DNA of 9,502 bases from Fibrobacterales bacterium. Its GTDB lineage: Bacteria; Fibrobacterota; Fibrobacteria; Fibrobacterales; Fibrobacteraceae. The position numbers were made by a program, and so were the translations under genes. The stretch spans positions 1-9,502 of the forward strand of contig BNUP01000083.1 of assembly GCA_025997455.1 (NCBI GenBank), in the 5' to 3' direction. The notes below the pieces were generated by a model. That model worked only from the letters and a program-made list of their open reading frames with translations. It was not told where the DNA came from and did not search any database. Of this stretch, positions 1 through 6,328 are shown piece by piece (the stretch's first letter is position 1; every line of letters begins with the position of its first letter).

Positions 1-150
1 CTGTATATACAATGGCAGACAATAAGTATAGCCGCCCAATTAAAAAGGATTCGTGATAATCTGTATATACAATGGCAGACAATAAGTATAGCCGCCCAAT
101 TAAAAAGGATTCGTGATAATCTGTATAAACAATGGCGGACAATAAGTATT
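1..150 (+). repeat. 60-bp tandem repeat array A (two identical units plus a half unit)
   Basis: Units at 1-60 and 61-120 are identical and start CTGTATATACAATGGC. A third, partial unit at 121-150 differs at two positions and then diverges. The array touches the window edge, so its true length is unknown. Each unit contains GGCAGAC...GCCGCC around the spacer AATAAGTATA, a degraded form of the perfect GGCGGC/GCCGCC hairpin seen in one unit of array B. The period is a multiple of three, so the array can be read in frame as a protein repeat. Confidence 0.95.
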
Positions 151-198
151 ATTAAATCTCAATTGCAAGCATTGGATTTGCAGAAAAGAAATAAATAA
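1..198 (+). CDS. Possible 3' end of an unidentified gene with 20-residue C-terminal repeats
   Basis: Frame 1 is open from the window edge to a TAA at 196-198 and gives 65 residues. The first 120 bases encode LYIQWQTISIAAQLKRIRDN twice, identically. A third diverged copy starts LYKQWRTISI and the protein ends in QALDLQKRNK. The unit has hydrophobic residues at L1, W5, I8, A11, L14 and I17, a spacing that fits an amphipathic helix or irregular coiled coil. The start lies outside the window and I do not recognise the family. Against a real gene: the same 60-bp unit recurs at 5834-6085 with in-frame stops, the similarity between the two loci continues 37 bases past this stop, and the two differences in the third copy before it diverges fully change the amino acid (I to K, Q to R). 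It may therefore be a dispersed DNA element that happens to be open here. Confidence 0.35.
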   Translation: MYIQWQTISIAAQLKRIRDNLYIQWQTISIAAQLKRIRDNLYKQWRTISIIKSQLQALDLQKRNK

Positions 199-235
199 GT
201 TAGTCTGCCCAGTCGCCTATCGGCTTGGTGTCTCG
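175..235 (+). repeat. 61-bp block shared with 6170-6230 (copy 1)
   Basis: This block matches 6170-6230 at 55 of 61 positions without gaps, on the same strand, and lies downstream of a 60-bp array in both places. Its most conserved part runs from CCAGTCGCC to GGCTTGG and can fold as a short interrupted hairpin (CCA/TGG outside, GCC/GGC around a TATC loop). In this copy its first 24 bases overlap the end of the possible reading frame that stops at 198. Here it begins 25 bases after the array; at the other locus the gap is about 84 bases. It probably marks the 3' end of a dispersed element. Confidence 0.85.
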
Positions 236-285
236 TGTTCCCCGTGTCAAAGTCACGAGTATGACAAATACAATAATGGCAAGTC

Positions 286-304
286 ATAGTCGCTTAACGA
301 CTAT
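286..304. promoter_or_regulatory. Perfect 7-bp palindrome upstream of the nucleotidyltransferase gene
   Basis: ATAGTCG and CGACTAT form a perfect inverted repeat with a 5-base centre, ending 25 bases before the ATG at 330. No T-run follows, so it does not look like a terminator. An operator or 5'-leader hairpin is possible. Apart from this, 199-329 holds only the end of the 61-bp block, a weak GTCA/TGAC inverted pair near 252-265 and a 9-base AATAATGGC match to the array unit at 272-280. I see no convincing promoter or Shine-Dalgarno sequence. Confidence 0.4.
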
Positions 305-329
305 TGCTGCATATTACTAATTTCCGCTT

Positions 330-1292
330 ATGAAAGTAGTTTTACCGGTTGCTGGCGTTGGTGCGAGAATGCGCCCTCTTACTCTCAATGCACCTAAATG
401 CCTCTTGCCCATAGCGGGCGGGAGTATCTTGGGTCATATTCTAAAAAAACTTGAAGGATTGCCCATAACGGAATACATCTTTGTGGTAGGGTATTTGGGC
501 GATGCCGTTGAAGAATATGTGCACAGGGAGTTTTCGGATTTACCTTCGCGATTTGTGAGGCAGAGCAACCAGCAGGGGCTGGGTGAGGCGATTTACCTTT
601 GCAAGGATTTTTTTGGGAACGAACCGCTTTTAATAATTTTGGGCGATACACTTTTTGAGGCGGATTTTTCGCAGTTAAATAATTTGCAGACCAACATATT
701 ATATACGCGAGAAGTCGCAGACCCAAAGAGATTTGGTGTTGCAAAAACCGACAAAAACGGGACAGTTGAATTTTTGGTGGAAAAGCCCGCCGAGTTCGTA
801 TCTAATCAGGCGTTGGTAGGTATTTATGCGATTACAAACGCAGCAGAACTTTCGCAGGCGCTTGGAGAACTAATTTCAAATAATCGCAGAACAAGAGGTG
901 AGTTTCAACTGACGGATGCTTTGGAGAGTATGTTAAAAAGCGGGTGTGTATTCAAAACTGCAGGCATTGACGAGTGGTTAGATTGCGGAACTCCTGAAAT
1001 TCTTTTGGAGAGTAATAAGTATTTACTCAAAAATTCAGACCCGCATTATTCCGTTGGCGAAGGAAGTGAAATTGTAAATTGCGAAATCGGAAATTTTGTG
1101 AGCATCGGTAAAAATTGCAAATTGCAAAATGTGAAAATTGAGAATAGTATTGTATCGGATGAGTGTGAAATTTCAAATTCAAAAATCTGCAAATCCATAC
1201 TTTGCGAAAATGCACGGATAAACGATTTTGAAGGTTCTGTTTATTTGGGAAACTATTCTGCTGTTAGAGGTGTATCGCAAATCGTGCCTTAA
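330..1292 (+). CDS. Sugar-1-phosphate nucleotidyltransferase with C-terminal beta-helix
   Basis: Cytoplasmic enzyme expected to join a nucleoside triphosphate to a sugar 1-phosphate, giving an NDP-sugar for cell-surface glycan synthesis. Family hallmarks are visible: the nucleotide-binding loop GVGARMRPLT (residues 9-18) followed by PK (22-23), QQGLGEA (81-87), the metal-binding GD (105-106), VEKP (150-153), GEFQLTDA (190-197) and WLDCGTPE (216-223). From about residue 240 the sequence turns into short isoleucine/valine/cysteine-rich repeats ending at 310, typical of a left-handed beta-helix (hexapeptide-like) tail as in long RmlA-like and GlmU-like proteins. At 320 residues it is a normal length. 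The specific sugar and nucleotide (dTTP, GTP or UTP) cannot be read from the sequence. The ATG at 330 places the glycine-rich loop at the usual distance from the N-terminus, but I see no Shine-Dalgarno sequence. The next gene follows after 49 bases and may be co-transcribed. Confidence 0.9.
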   Translation: MKVVLPVAGVGARMRPLTLNAPKCLLPIAGGSILGHILKKLEGLPITEYIFVVGYLGDAVEEYVHREFSDLPSRFVRQSNQQGLGEAIYLCKDFFGNEPLLIILGDTLFEADFSQLNNLQTNILYTREVADPKRFGVAKTDKNGTVEFLVEKPAEFVSNQALVGIYAITNAAELSQALGELISNNRRTRGEFQLTDALESMLKSGCVFKTAGIDEWLDCGTPEILLESNKYLLKNSDPHYSVGEGSEIVNCEIGNFVSIGKNCKLQNVKIENSIVSDECEISNSKICKSILCENARINDFEGSVYLGNYSAVRGVSQIVP

Positions 1293-1318
1293 AAATAAAA
1301 TTTTCAGATCAATTTTTG

Positions 1319-1340
1319 CCGTTTAGAAGCGTCTAAACGG
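1319..1340 (+). promoter_or_regulatory. Perfect 9-bp hairpin abutting a GTG start codon
   Basis: CCGTTTAGA pairs perfectly with TCTAAACGG across a 4-base loop, AGCG. It starts 26 bases after the stop of the nucleotidyltransferase gene and ends one base before the GTG at 1342, occupying the place where a ribosome binding site would be. No T-run follows, so intrinsic termination is unlikely. It could be an operator, a translational control hairpin or an RNA-processing site between two co-transcribed genes. Confidence 0.6.
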
Positions 1341-1341
1341 T

Positions 1342-2394
1342 GTGAAAATATTCTGCATACTTATTTTTTTATTGTCTTTTGCTTTTGCAGATACCGGTTT
1401 TTCTTATTGGTGGTTAAGCGATGGCAAAATTGACAATCAACAAAAAACGGAACTCGATGCTTTGGAAAGCGATGCCGAATTGTGGTGTGCTCTTGCCGAA
1501 TTATTCGTTGGGGAAGATGATGCAAAAGAGACAGGGTGTGTTCATAATTCCGAAGTCATATCTGAGTCGTCTGCCGCAAGACCCAAAAAACAAAAAAAAA
1601 TTTGGAATGTCCATTTGCGAAACGGTGCATATATAGATTCAAGCGGGAAGTTAAGCAATAAATTTGCAGGGGCAAGTGCAAGGGTAAATAAATTTTCAGC
1701 AAGCGGGCAAGTAAAAGAAAGCGGAGAAATGCGAGGTTTTGGTGCATATAAACATAAATATGTTTATGCAAAAGCGGGAACGCTGCAAGGTAAAAATCTC
1801 GGTATTTTGGGAGAGTTCAATATTGAAGATTTGAAATTGGGCGGAGAATGGCTGTTTAGAAGAGATTCAATTTATATTTTCGGCAAGTATAATAAAAATT
1901 TTTTTGATAAGTTATTTTTTGCAAACGGAAATTTTCGTTTATCGGAAGAGAATTTATTCGCTAATTCCTCGCAAGGCATTCGCATAGAAAATTGGAATTT
2001 TAAAATAAGCGAAATCGCAAGTGTAAAAAACAACAGAGATTCGATTTATTTTTTGTTTGCTGCAAAACGAAATCGCAAAGGAGCGGGACTGTCTTTTGAT
2101 TGGAACAAAAAACGGATGGGAATTTCCGCAGGTTTTAAGCCCGCAATAAACGGCACGGATAGCCTTTGGTCGCGAGCGGAATATCCTCTGAAAACAAAAA
2201 TCGGTTGGGACAAAAAAATGCAGAATCTAAAATTTTCAAACTCCTTCGGCAATAATCAACTCCGCAGCGAAAGCAAAATTACTTTGCCGATTTCCCTTTC
2301 TCCGTCACTTACATTTCGCTGGACTGCAAACATTTACAAAAGCGGAAAAATCAATCTCCGGCAATTTTATTTAGAATGCGGTTTTAGTATGTAG
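1342..2394 (+). CDS. Secreted beta-rich protein of unknown function, possible outer-membrane barrel
   Basis: I do not recognise this 350-residue protein as a named family. It begins with a clear signal peptide: MKIFCILIFLLSFAFA, with likely cleavage before DTG. That fixes the GTG at 1342 as the start, since an in-frame TAG lies just upstream (1324-1326) and there is no other candidate. Residues about 30-70 are acidic and helical (ELDALESDAELWCALAELF), and a lysine-rich linker (PKKQKK) follows near residue 80. The rest is rich in alternating polar/hydrophobic strands with many N, K, G and aromatic residues, ending in strands such as SLTFRWTANIY and FYLECGFSM. This pattern resembles an outer-membrane beta-barrel, although the last residue is M rather than the usual F. 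It lies 49 bases after the nucleotidyltransferase gene and is convergent with mutS across a 22-base gap that shows no terminator. Confidence 0.75.
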   Translation: MKIFCILIFLLSFAFADTGFSYWWLSDGKIDNQQKTELDALESDAELWCALAELFVGEDDAKETGCVHNSEVISESSAARPKKQKKIWNVHLRNGAYIDSSGKLSNKFAGASARVNKFSASGQVKESGEMRGFGAYKHKYVYAKAGTLQGKNLGILGEFNIEDLKLGGEWLFRRDSIYIFGKYNKNFFDKLFFANGNFRLSEENLFANSSQGIRIENWNFKISEIASVKNNRDSIYFLFAAKRNRKGAGLSFDWNKKRMGISAGFKPAINGTDSLWSRAEYPLKTKIGWDKKMQNLKFSNSFGNNQLRSESKITLPISLSPSLTFRWTANIYKSGKINLRQFYLECGFSM

Positions 2395-2416
2395 TTTATC
2401 TCGCGTTATTTATTCT

Positions 2417-4996
2417 TCAGAGATTGCTATTATCAACATAATTTGCCTTTATCTCATTCAAAAATTGCAATGCCTGAATCGGAGTCATTTCGTCGGGTTT
2501 GGCATTTCTCAATTCCCTTAACATAAGTTCGGTATTTTCGCTCATAGGCGGCGGTTCAAAAAATGAGAGTTGCACTTCCTTAGGTTTATGCGCACTGTCG
2601 CTCGGATCAATTTTTTCTTTTTCGAGGCGCAATAAAATTCGTCTCGCTCTGCGAACAACTTCTGCGGGAACGCCCGCCATTTCCGCAACATGAATCCCAT
2701 AACTCGAATCGCACGCACCCGTTAAAACCTTCCGCAAAAATAATAATTTTCCTCCGGTATCTTTCACCGCAATTTGAAAATTTTTTGCGTGTTCCAAATT
2801 ATCTATTAAATTTGTGAGTTCGTGATAGTGCGTTGCAAAAATTGTTTTTGCCGCGCGTTCGGGTGTATCGTGTAAAAATTCGGTAATAGCCCACGCTATG
2901 GAAAGTCCGTCAAAAGTGCTCGTTCCCCGCCCAATTTCGTCTAAGAGAACCAAACTTTTAGGAGTTGCATTTTGCAAAATATTTGCGGTTTCGGTCATCT
3001 CAACCATAAAAGTCGAAAGCCCGCGTGCAAGCCTGTCACTCGCTCCGACCCTTGTAAAAATTCTGTCTATAATACCTATTTCCGCACTCTTTGCAGGCAC
3101 AAAAGAACCGATTTGTGCGAGCAGAACTATCAACGCGGTTTGCCTTAAATATGTGGATTTTCCCGCCATATTAGGACCGGTTATAAGCATAAATCTCGTT
3201 TCGCAATTGGCTATGTTTATATCGTTTGGTATAAATTGAACTTCGCTCTGCGATGAAAGAACGGGATGTATTCCGCTTAGAATTTTTATCCTGTCTCCGT
3301 TATTCACTATCGGCTTTGAAAAACCGTATCTCCGTGCACCGCTTGCAAACGAACACAAAGAATCCAACTCCGAAATTGCACTCGCTATTACTTGTAAATC
3401 TGTCCGCCAACTATGTACGGTATCCCGCAAATTGCAAAACTCCCTGTATTCTTTATCGAATAGCGAACTTTCGGCATTCAAAATAAACGATTCTACTTCT
3501 TTCATTTCGGGCGTGATATATCGTTCGCCTGTTGAGAGAGTCTGTTTGCGAATGTATTCCGGCGGAATTTTTTTATTCGCATGTGTGGCGGTAATTTCTA
3601 TATAGTAGCCGAAAACTTTGTTGTATCCTACTTTCAAAGACGGAATGCCGAGTCGTTCTTTTTCGGAACTCTCCAAACTTGCTATCCAATTTTTTTTCGC
3701 TTTAATTTCCTCTCTGAACTTCTCAATTTCTTCACTTGCACCTTCGCGAATTAAATTTCCCTCACGAACGGTAAGCGGCAATTCATCTTTTAATATTCTG
3801 CAAATTTCTTGTCCCTTACCTTTTGCCTTTGAAAGTTTGAGTGCAATTTCTGCAAATTTTTGACATTTAAGTTCATTTAACTTTTGAGTTAAAAATTCCG
3901 CCTGCATTAGAGATTTCCCAAGTGCTTGCACATCTCTTGCATTTGCCCTTCCGCTGCCAACGCGACCCATCGCCCGCTCCATATCCGGAATTGGTTTCAT
4001 CGCCTCGCCGACTTCTTCCAAAAAAATCGGATTGCCCGCCAACTCTTCAACACACTCTAATCGTTCGGTAATTTTCGGCAGGGAAATTAAAGGGTGCGAA
4101 ATCCATTCTCTTAAATTGCGCCCGCCCATTGCGGTTTTTGTAAAATCCATAACGGAAAGGAGCGTGCTATTTGAGTCTTCGGGGTGCAAGGGAGAAGTTA
4201 GTTCTAAATTCCTATGCGTTGCCGGGTCTAACGACATATAATCGCCCCAAGGAATTTCATCTATTTTTATTATATGACTGAGACCTGATTTTTTCTGTTC
4301 CAAAAGATAAAATAGAAGTGCTCCGCTTGCACAAATGCAATAATCTGTCCCGACAACGGAAGTCTCCTCCGTAAAATGATTTTTCAAAACGCTCTTACAA
4401 AAATCAATTTCAAAATGCTCGCTCGAAAGCGGAGTGTGCATTATTCTGCCGAGTTTAATTAAATCATTTATATTTGCGGGAATTTTCGCTCCCGTTTGCG
4501 TTAAAATTTCCTTTGGACTTTTTCTTGCAATTTCACTCTCTATATTCTCCGCCGTAGATTCCCCGACTGCGAAATAACCCGTGCTAATATCGGCAACCGC
4601 AAGGGCATTTTCAAAAAACGCCATTATGTAATTCGATTGCTTTGCCTCTAAATTATTTTCGCTAAACGAAGTCCCTGCAGAAATTACCTCCGTAACTTCC
4701 CGCTTAACTATGCCCTTTGCCAACTTTGGGTCTTCCATCTGCTCGGCAACAGCAACGCGATAACCCGCTGCAAGCATTTTTGGAATATATCTCTCTGCCG
4801 CGTGGTGCGGGAATCCGCATAACGGAGTTGCATTTTCTTCACCTTGATTTCTGCTCGTCAAAACCAAGCCCAAAACTTTTGAGGCTACAAGAGCATCGTC
4901 GTCAAATAGTTCAAAAAAATCGCCCATTCTAAAAAACAAAATACAGTCTGGATAAGCCGCTTTTGTTTCGTTGTATTGTTTCATCAGAGGTGTCAT
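2417..4996 (-). CDS. mutS: DNA mismatch repair protein MutS
   Basis: MutS binds base mismatches and small loops in DNA, then acts as an ATP-driven clamp recruiting MutL. At 859 residues it matches the usual length (about 850). Domains in order: mismatch-recognition domain with the Phe-X-Glu motif as F27-F28-E29 within RMGDFFELF; connector and core lever/clamp regions (about 130-560, including the TAMGGRNLREW stretch near 288-298); and the ABC ATPase with Walker A GPNMAGKST (607-615), signature region RLARGLSTFMVEM (655-667), Walker B LVLLDEIGRGTSTFDG (682-697) and ATHYHEL (721-727). The C-terminal tail carries QLSFF (809-813), which fits the beta-clamp-binding motif, and a final helical segment (TPIQALQFL). 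All catalytic motifs are intact, so the gene should be functional. It is the second gene of a unit with scpB, starting 40 bases after the scpB stop and preceded by a good ribosome binding site. It is not MutS2, because the N-terminal mismatch domain is present. Confidence 0.98.
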   Translation of the reverse strand: MTPLMKQYNETKAAYPDCILFFRMGDFFELFDDDALVASKVLGLVLTSRNQGEENATPLCGFPHHAAERYIPKMLAAGYRVAVAEQMEDPKLAKGIVKREVTEVISAGTSFSENNLEAKQSNYIMAFFENALAVADISTGYFAVGESTAENIESEIARKSPKEILTQTGAKIPANINDLIKLGRIMHTPLSSEHFEIDFCKSVLKNHFTEETSVVGTDYCICASGALLFYLLEQKKSGLSHIIKIDEIPWGDYMSLDPATHRNLELTSPLHPEDSNSTLLSVMDFTKTAMGGRNLREWISHPLISLPKITERLECVEELAGNPIFLEEVGEAMKPIPDMERAMGRVGSGRANARDVQALGKSLMQAEFLTQKLNELKCQKFAEIALKLSKAKGKGQEICRILKDELPLTVREGNLIREGASEEIEKFREEIKAKKNWIASLESSEKERLGIPSLKVGYNKVFGYYIEITATHANKKIPPEYIRKQTLSTGERYITPEMKEVESFILNAESSLFDKEYREFCNLRDTVHSWRTDLQVIASAISELDSLCSFASGARRYGFSKPIVNNGDRIKILSGIHPVLSSQSEVQFIPNDINIANCETRFMLITGPNMAGKSTYLRQTALIVLLAQIGSFVPAKSAEIGIIDRIFTRVGASDRLARGLSTFMVEMTETANILQNATPKSLVLLDEIGRGTSTFDGLSIAWAITEFLHDTPERAAKTIFATHYHELTNLIDNLEHAKNFQIAVKDTGGKLLFLRKVLTGACDSSYGIHVAEMAGVPAEVVRRARRILLRLEKEKIDPSDSAHKPKEVQLSFFEPPPMSENTELMLRELRNAKPDEMTPIQALQFLNEIKANYVDNSNL

Positions 4997-5002
4997 TGCG
5001 TG

Positions 5003-5008
5003 TTCCTC
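5003..5008 (-). promoter_or_regulatory. Ribosome binding site of mutS
   Basis: On the minus strand GAGGAA lies 6 bases before the mutS ATG (complement of 4994-4996). It is a good match to a Shine-Dalgarno core and supports that start. It stands out because the other chromosomal genes here (the nucleotidyltransferase, the secreted protein and scpB) show none. Confidence 0.65.
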
Positions 5009-5036
5009 AACTCATCAAAATTTTCACATAATATTG

Positions 5037-5756
5037 TCATTGCTGACTCCGACCCGCAATCTCATCTGCATCTTCCAAAGGAATTTCCAATTGGTCGGTA
5101 TTTTCTAAGGATTGCATTTTGGATTGCTCCGTTTGCAAATTTTGTGTGGGGTATTGCGGAATTAAAAAGTCGCTGTTTAAAATATCGCTGAACTCCGTTA
5201 ATCGCGGCAAATCATCGGGTATTCTGTTTATACCGAAGTATTTTAAAAATTCCTGCGTTGTTATGTACGTATATGGGTTGCCTATTGTGTCTGCACGGGT
5301 GCCCAGTGCGATAAACTTTTTATCTAAGAGATTGTGAATAGGTCCGTCGCAGGAAACTCCGCGCACAGCCTCAATTCCCGCTTTTGTTATAGGTTGTTTG
5401 TATGCTATAATCGCAAGCGTTTCAAGTGCGGCGAGTGAAAGCCTTCGAGGATTATTATCGGGAAAAAGTTTGCGTATCCAAGGGTAATATGCATTTCTCG
5501 TGCGAAATCGGTAGCCGCCTGCTACTTCAACAATTTCAAACGGAGATTTAATTTGTGCCAACTGTTCGTTTGCATAGCGCAATGCGCTTGAAACTTGTGA
5601 ATTATCTAAAAAATCGCCCAACACCTCTTTTATTTTTTTTAGTGTAATAACTTCCGTAGAAGCAAAAATCAGAGATTGAATTATGCAAGACAATTCCTCC
5701 ACGCTTTCAATAGGCGGCAATTCGCTTTGCTGTTCTTCCTGTTCAATTTCACTCAT
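5037..5756 (-). CDS. scpB: Segregation and condensation protein ScpB
   Basis: ScpB is the winged-helix dimer that, with the kleisin ScpA, completes the SMC complex organising and separating newly replicated chromosomes. Recognition rests on the N-terminal winged helix (ELSCIIQSLIFASTEVITL, about 21-39), the strongly conserved LSLAALETLAIIAYKQPIT (106-124), RGVSCDGPIHNLL (132-144) and the TTQEFLKYFGI segment (166-176). At 239 residues the length is normal, with an acidic, glutamine-rich tail from about 200 as often seen in the family. The ATG at 5756 precedes an acidic N-terminus (MSEIEQEE); no Shine-Dalgarno is visible. scpA, often the upstream partner, is not present: the 5' side is the repeat locus and a divergent rpn gene. 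mutS follows after 40 bases on the same strand, so the two are likely co-transcribed. Confidence 0.95.
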   Translation of the reverse strand: MSEIEQEEQQSELPPIESVEELSCIIQSLIFASTEVITLKKIKEVLGDFLDNSQVSSALRYANEQLAQIKSPFEIVEVAGGYRFRTRNAYYPWIRKLFPDNNPRRLSLAALETLAIIAYKQPITKAGIEAVRGVSCDGPIHNLLDKKFIALGTRADTIGNPYTYITTQEFLKYFGINRIPDDLPRLTEFSDILNSDFLIPQYPTQNLQTEQSKMQSLENTDQLEIPLEDADEIAGRSQQ

Positions 5757-5784
5757 TGCGGTAATCTATAAAATTCGGATGGAT

Positions 5785-5804
5785 AACTCGGCTGTACAGG
5801 CGGG
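5785..5804 (+). repeat. Left arm of an imperfect 20-bp inverted repeat flanking array B
   Basis: Bases 5785-5804 (AACTCGGC, four bases, then CAGGCGGG) match the reverse complement of 6227-6246 at 18 of 20 positions. The two arms bracket array B and the second 61-bp block. No target-site duplication is obvious outside them. Between this arm and the array lies a short purine-rich stretch with GGGAGAC twice in tandem (5803-5816). Confidence 0.65.
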
Positions 5805-5833
5805 GAGACGGGAGACGGTGGATGGAGATTTTG

Positions 5834-6085
5834 AATAAGTATAGCCGCCCACTTGTCCACTTGTAAAAAAATTGAGATAATCTGTATGAATAATGGCGGG
5901 CAATAAGTATAGCCGCCCACTTGTAAAAAAATTGAGATAATCTGTATGAATAATGGCGGGCAATAAGTATAGCCGCCCACTTGTAAAAAAATTGAGATAA
6001 TCTGTATGAATAATGGCGGCAATAAGTATAGCCGCCCAATTAAAAAGAAATTGAGATAAACTGTATGAATAATGGCGGCAATAAT
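5834..6085 (+). repeat. 60-bp tandem repeat array B, diverged relative of array A
   Basis: The array starts mid-unit at 5834 (AATAAGTATAGCC), with an 8-bp internal duplication (ACTTGTCC, 5851-5858). Two identical 60-bp units follow (5882-5941 and 5942-6001), then a 59-bp unit (6002-6060) and a truncated unit from 6061. Each unit holds a GC-rich inverted repeat, GGCGG(G)C and GCCGCC around AATAAGTATA; it is a perfect 6-bp stem at 6015-6020 / 6031-6036. Read in the frame that is open in array A, units become LYE-stop-WRAISIAAHL-stop, so the protein reading is lost. Because the period is a multiple of three, long stop-free frames appear on the minus strand by repetition alone and are not counted as genes. 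The array sits between divergent scpB and rpn. Confidence 0.95.
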
Positions 6086-6169
6086 AACTTTACTCTTTTC
6101 ACTTTACACTTTCAACTCTTTTGTGGCGTTCTATCCACACCGCGTTCACCCTTCCCCTCTCCCGCCTTA

Positions 6170-6230
6170 GATTGACAGAAAAGAAATAAACAAATTAGTC
6201 TGTCCAGTCGCCTATCGGCTTGGTGTCCCG
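6170..6230 (+). repeat. 61-bp block shared with 175-235 (copy 2)
   Basis: Matches copy 1 at 55 of 61 positions. The TTG codon of copy 1 (178-180) is TGA here, and the TAA stop of copy 1 (196-198) is CAA, as expected for sequence no longer under coding constraint, if it ever was. It is separated from array B by about 84 bases of G-poor, pyrimidine-rich sequence (6086-6169) in which I recognise nothing else. Confidence 0.85.
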
Positions 6231-6246
6231 CCTGCACTGCCGAGTT
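6227..6246 (-). repeat. Right arm of the imperfect 20-bp inverted repeat flanking array B
   Basis: Reverse complement of 5785-5804 at 18 of 20 positions. It overlaps the last four bases of the 61-bp block. Most of it (CCTGCACTGCCGAGTTT, 6231-6247) is repeated directly and exactly at 6268-6284. Confidence 0.65.
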
Positions 6247-6284
6247 TCCCCACACCCTATACCCCACCCTGCACTGCCGAGTTT
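6231..6284 (+). repeat. 17-bp direct repeat, two copies 37 bp apart
   Basis: CCTGCACTGCCGAGTTT occurs at 6231-6247 and again, identically, at 6268-6284. A G-quadruplex motif fills the space between. With the inverted copy at 5785-5804 this makes three copies of one motif around the locus, as would arise from end duplication of an inserted element or from a dispersed repeat family. Confidence 0.85.
6248..6269 (-). other. Potential G-quadruplex motif on the minus strand
   Basis: The plus strand reads CCCC, ACA, CCC, TATA, CCCC, A, CCC, so the minus strand carries four G-runs of 3-4 with loops of 1, 4 and 3 bases, a textbook G-quadruplex pattern. It lies 64-85 bases upstream of the rpn start, between the two 17-bp direct repeats, in a strongly pyrimidine-rich stretch that is unusual for this AT-rich window. 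Folding is not shown. Confidence 0.5.
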
Positions 6285-6298
6285 TTTCCTTCCCCCCA

Positions 6299-6328
6299 TT
6301 GCAAGTGCGTTTCAATTTACTATATTTG
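6299..6328 (+). promoter_or_regulatory. Predicted promoter of the rpn operon, possibly leaderless
   Basis: TTGCAA (6299-6304), a 16-base gap, then TATATT (6321-6326) fits a sigma-70-type promoter. The longer TATATTTG (6321-6328) also fits the TAnnTTTG element known from Bacteroidota promoters. Transcription would start about 6-7 bases later, at or within a base or two of the ATG at 6333. No Shine-Dalgarno precedes that ATG, which agrees with a leaderless transcript. Confidence 0.5.

Noticed and set aside
1..120. A short plus-strand frame in each unit (MADNKYSRP... in array A, MAGNKYSRP... in array B)
   Set aside because: Only 14-15 codons, no ribosome binding site, and lost in the third unit of array A and in the 59-bp unit of array B. 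I cannot separate it from chance in a conserved hairpin region.
199..329. tRNA or small structured RNA gene before the nucleotidyltransferase
   Set aside because: Only short isolated inverted repeats are present. No cloverleaf, TTCGA-type arm or terminator could be found.
1319..1340. Intrinsic terminator after the nucleotidyltransferase gene
   Set aside because: The hairpin is strong, but no T-run follows it on either strand and the next start codon begins two bases later.
5749..6039. Three overlapping minus-strand open frames across array B, encoding repeated 20-residue segments
   Set aside because: All three frames are open only because the unit is about 60 bp (a multiple of three) with no minus-strand stops. 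There is no start signal or family resemblance, and the frames change across the 59-bp unit. They are repetition artefacts.
5834..6085. CRISPR-like array
   Set aside because: The units are contiguous 60-bp tandem repeats without unique spacers, and no cas genes are present.
6112..6315. Minus-strand open frame of 67 codons upstream of rpn
   Set aside because: It crosses the shared 61-bp block, the inverted-repeat arm and the G-run motif. Composition is arginine/glycine-rich from the strand bias, and nothing in it is recognisable.
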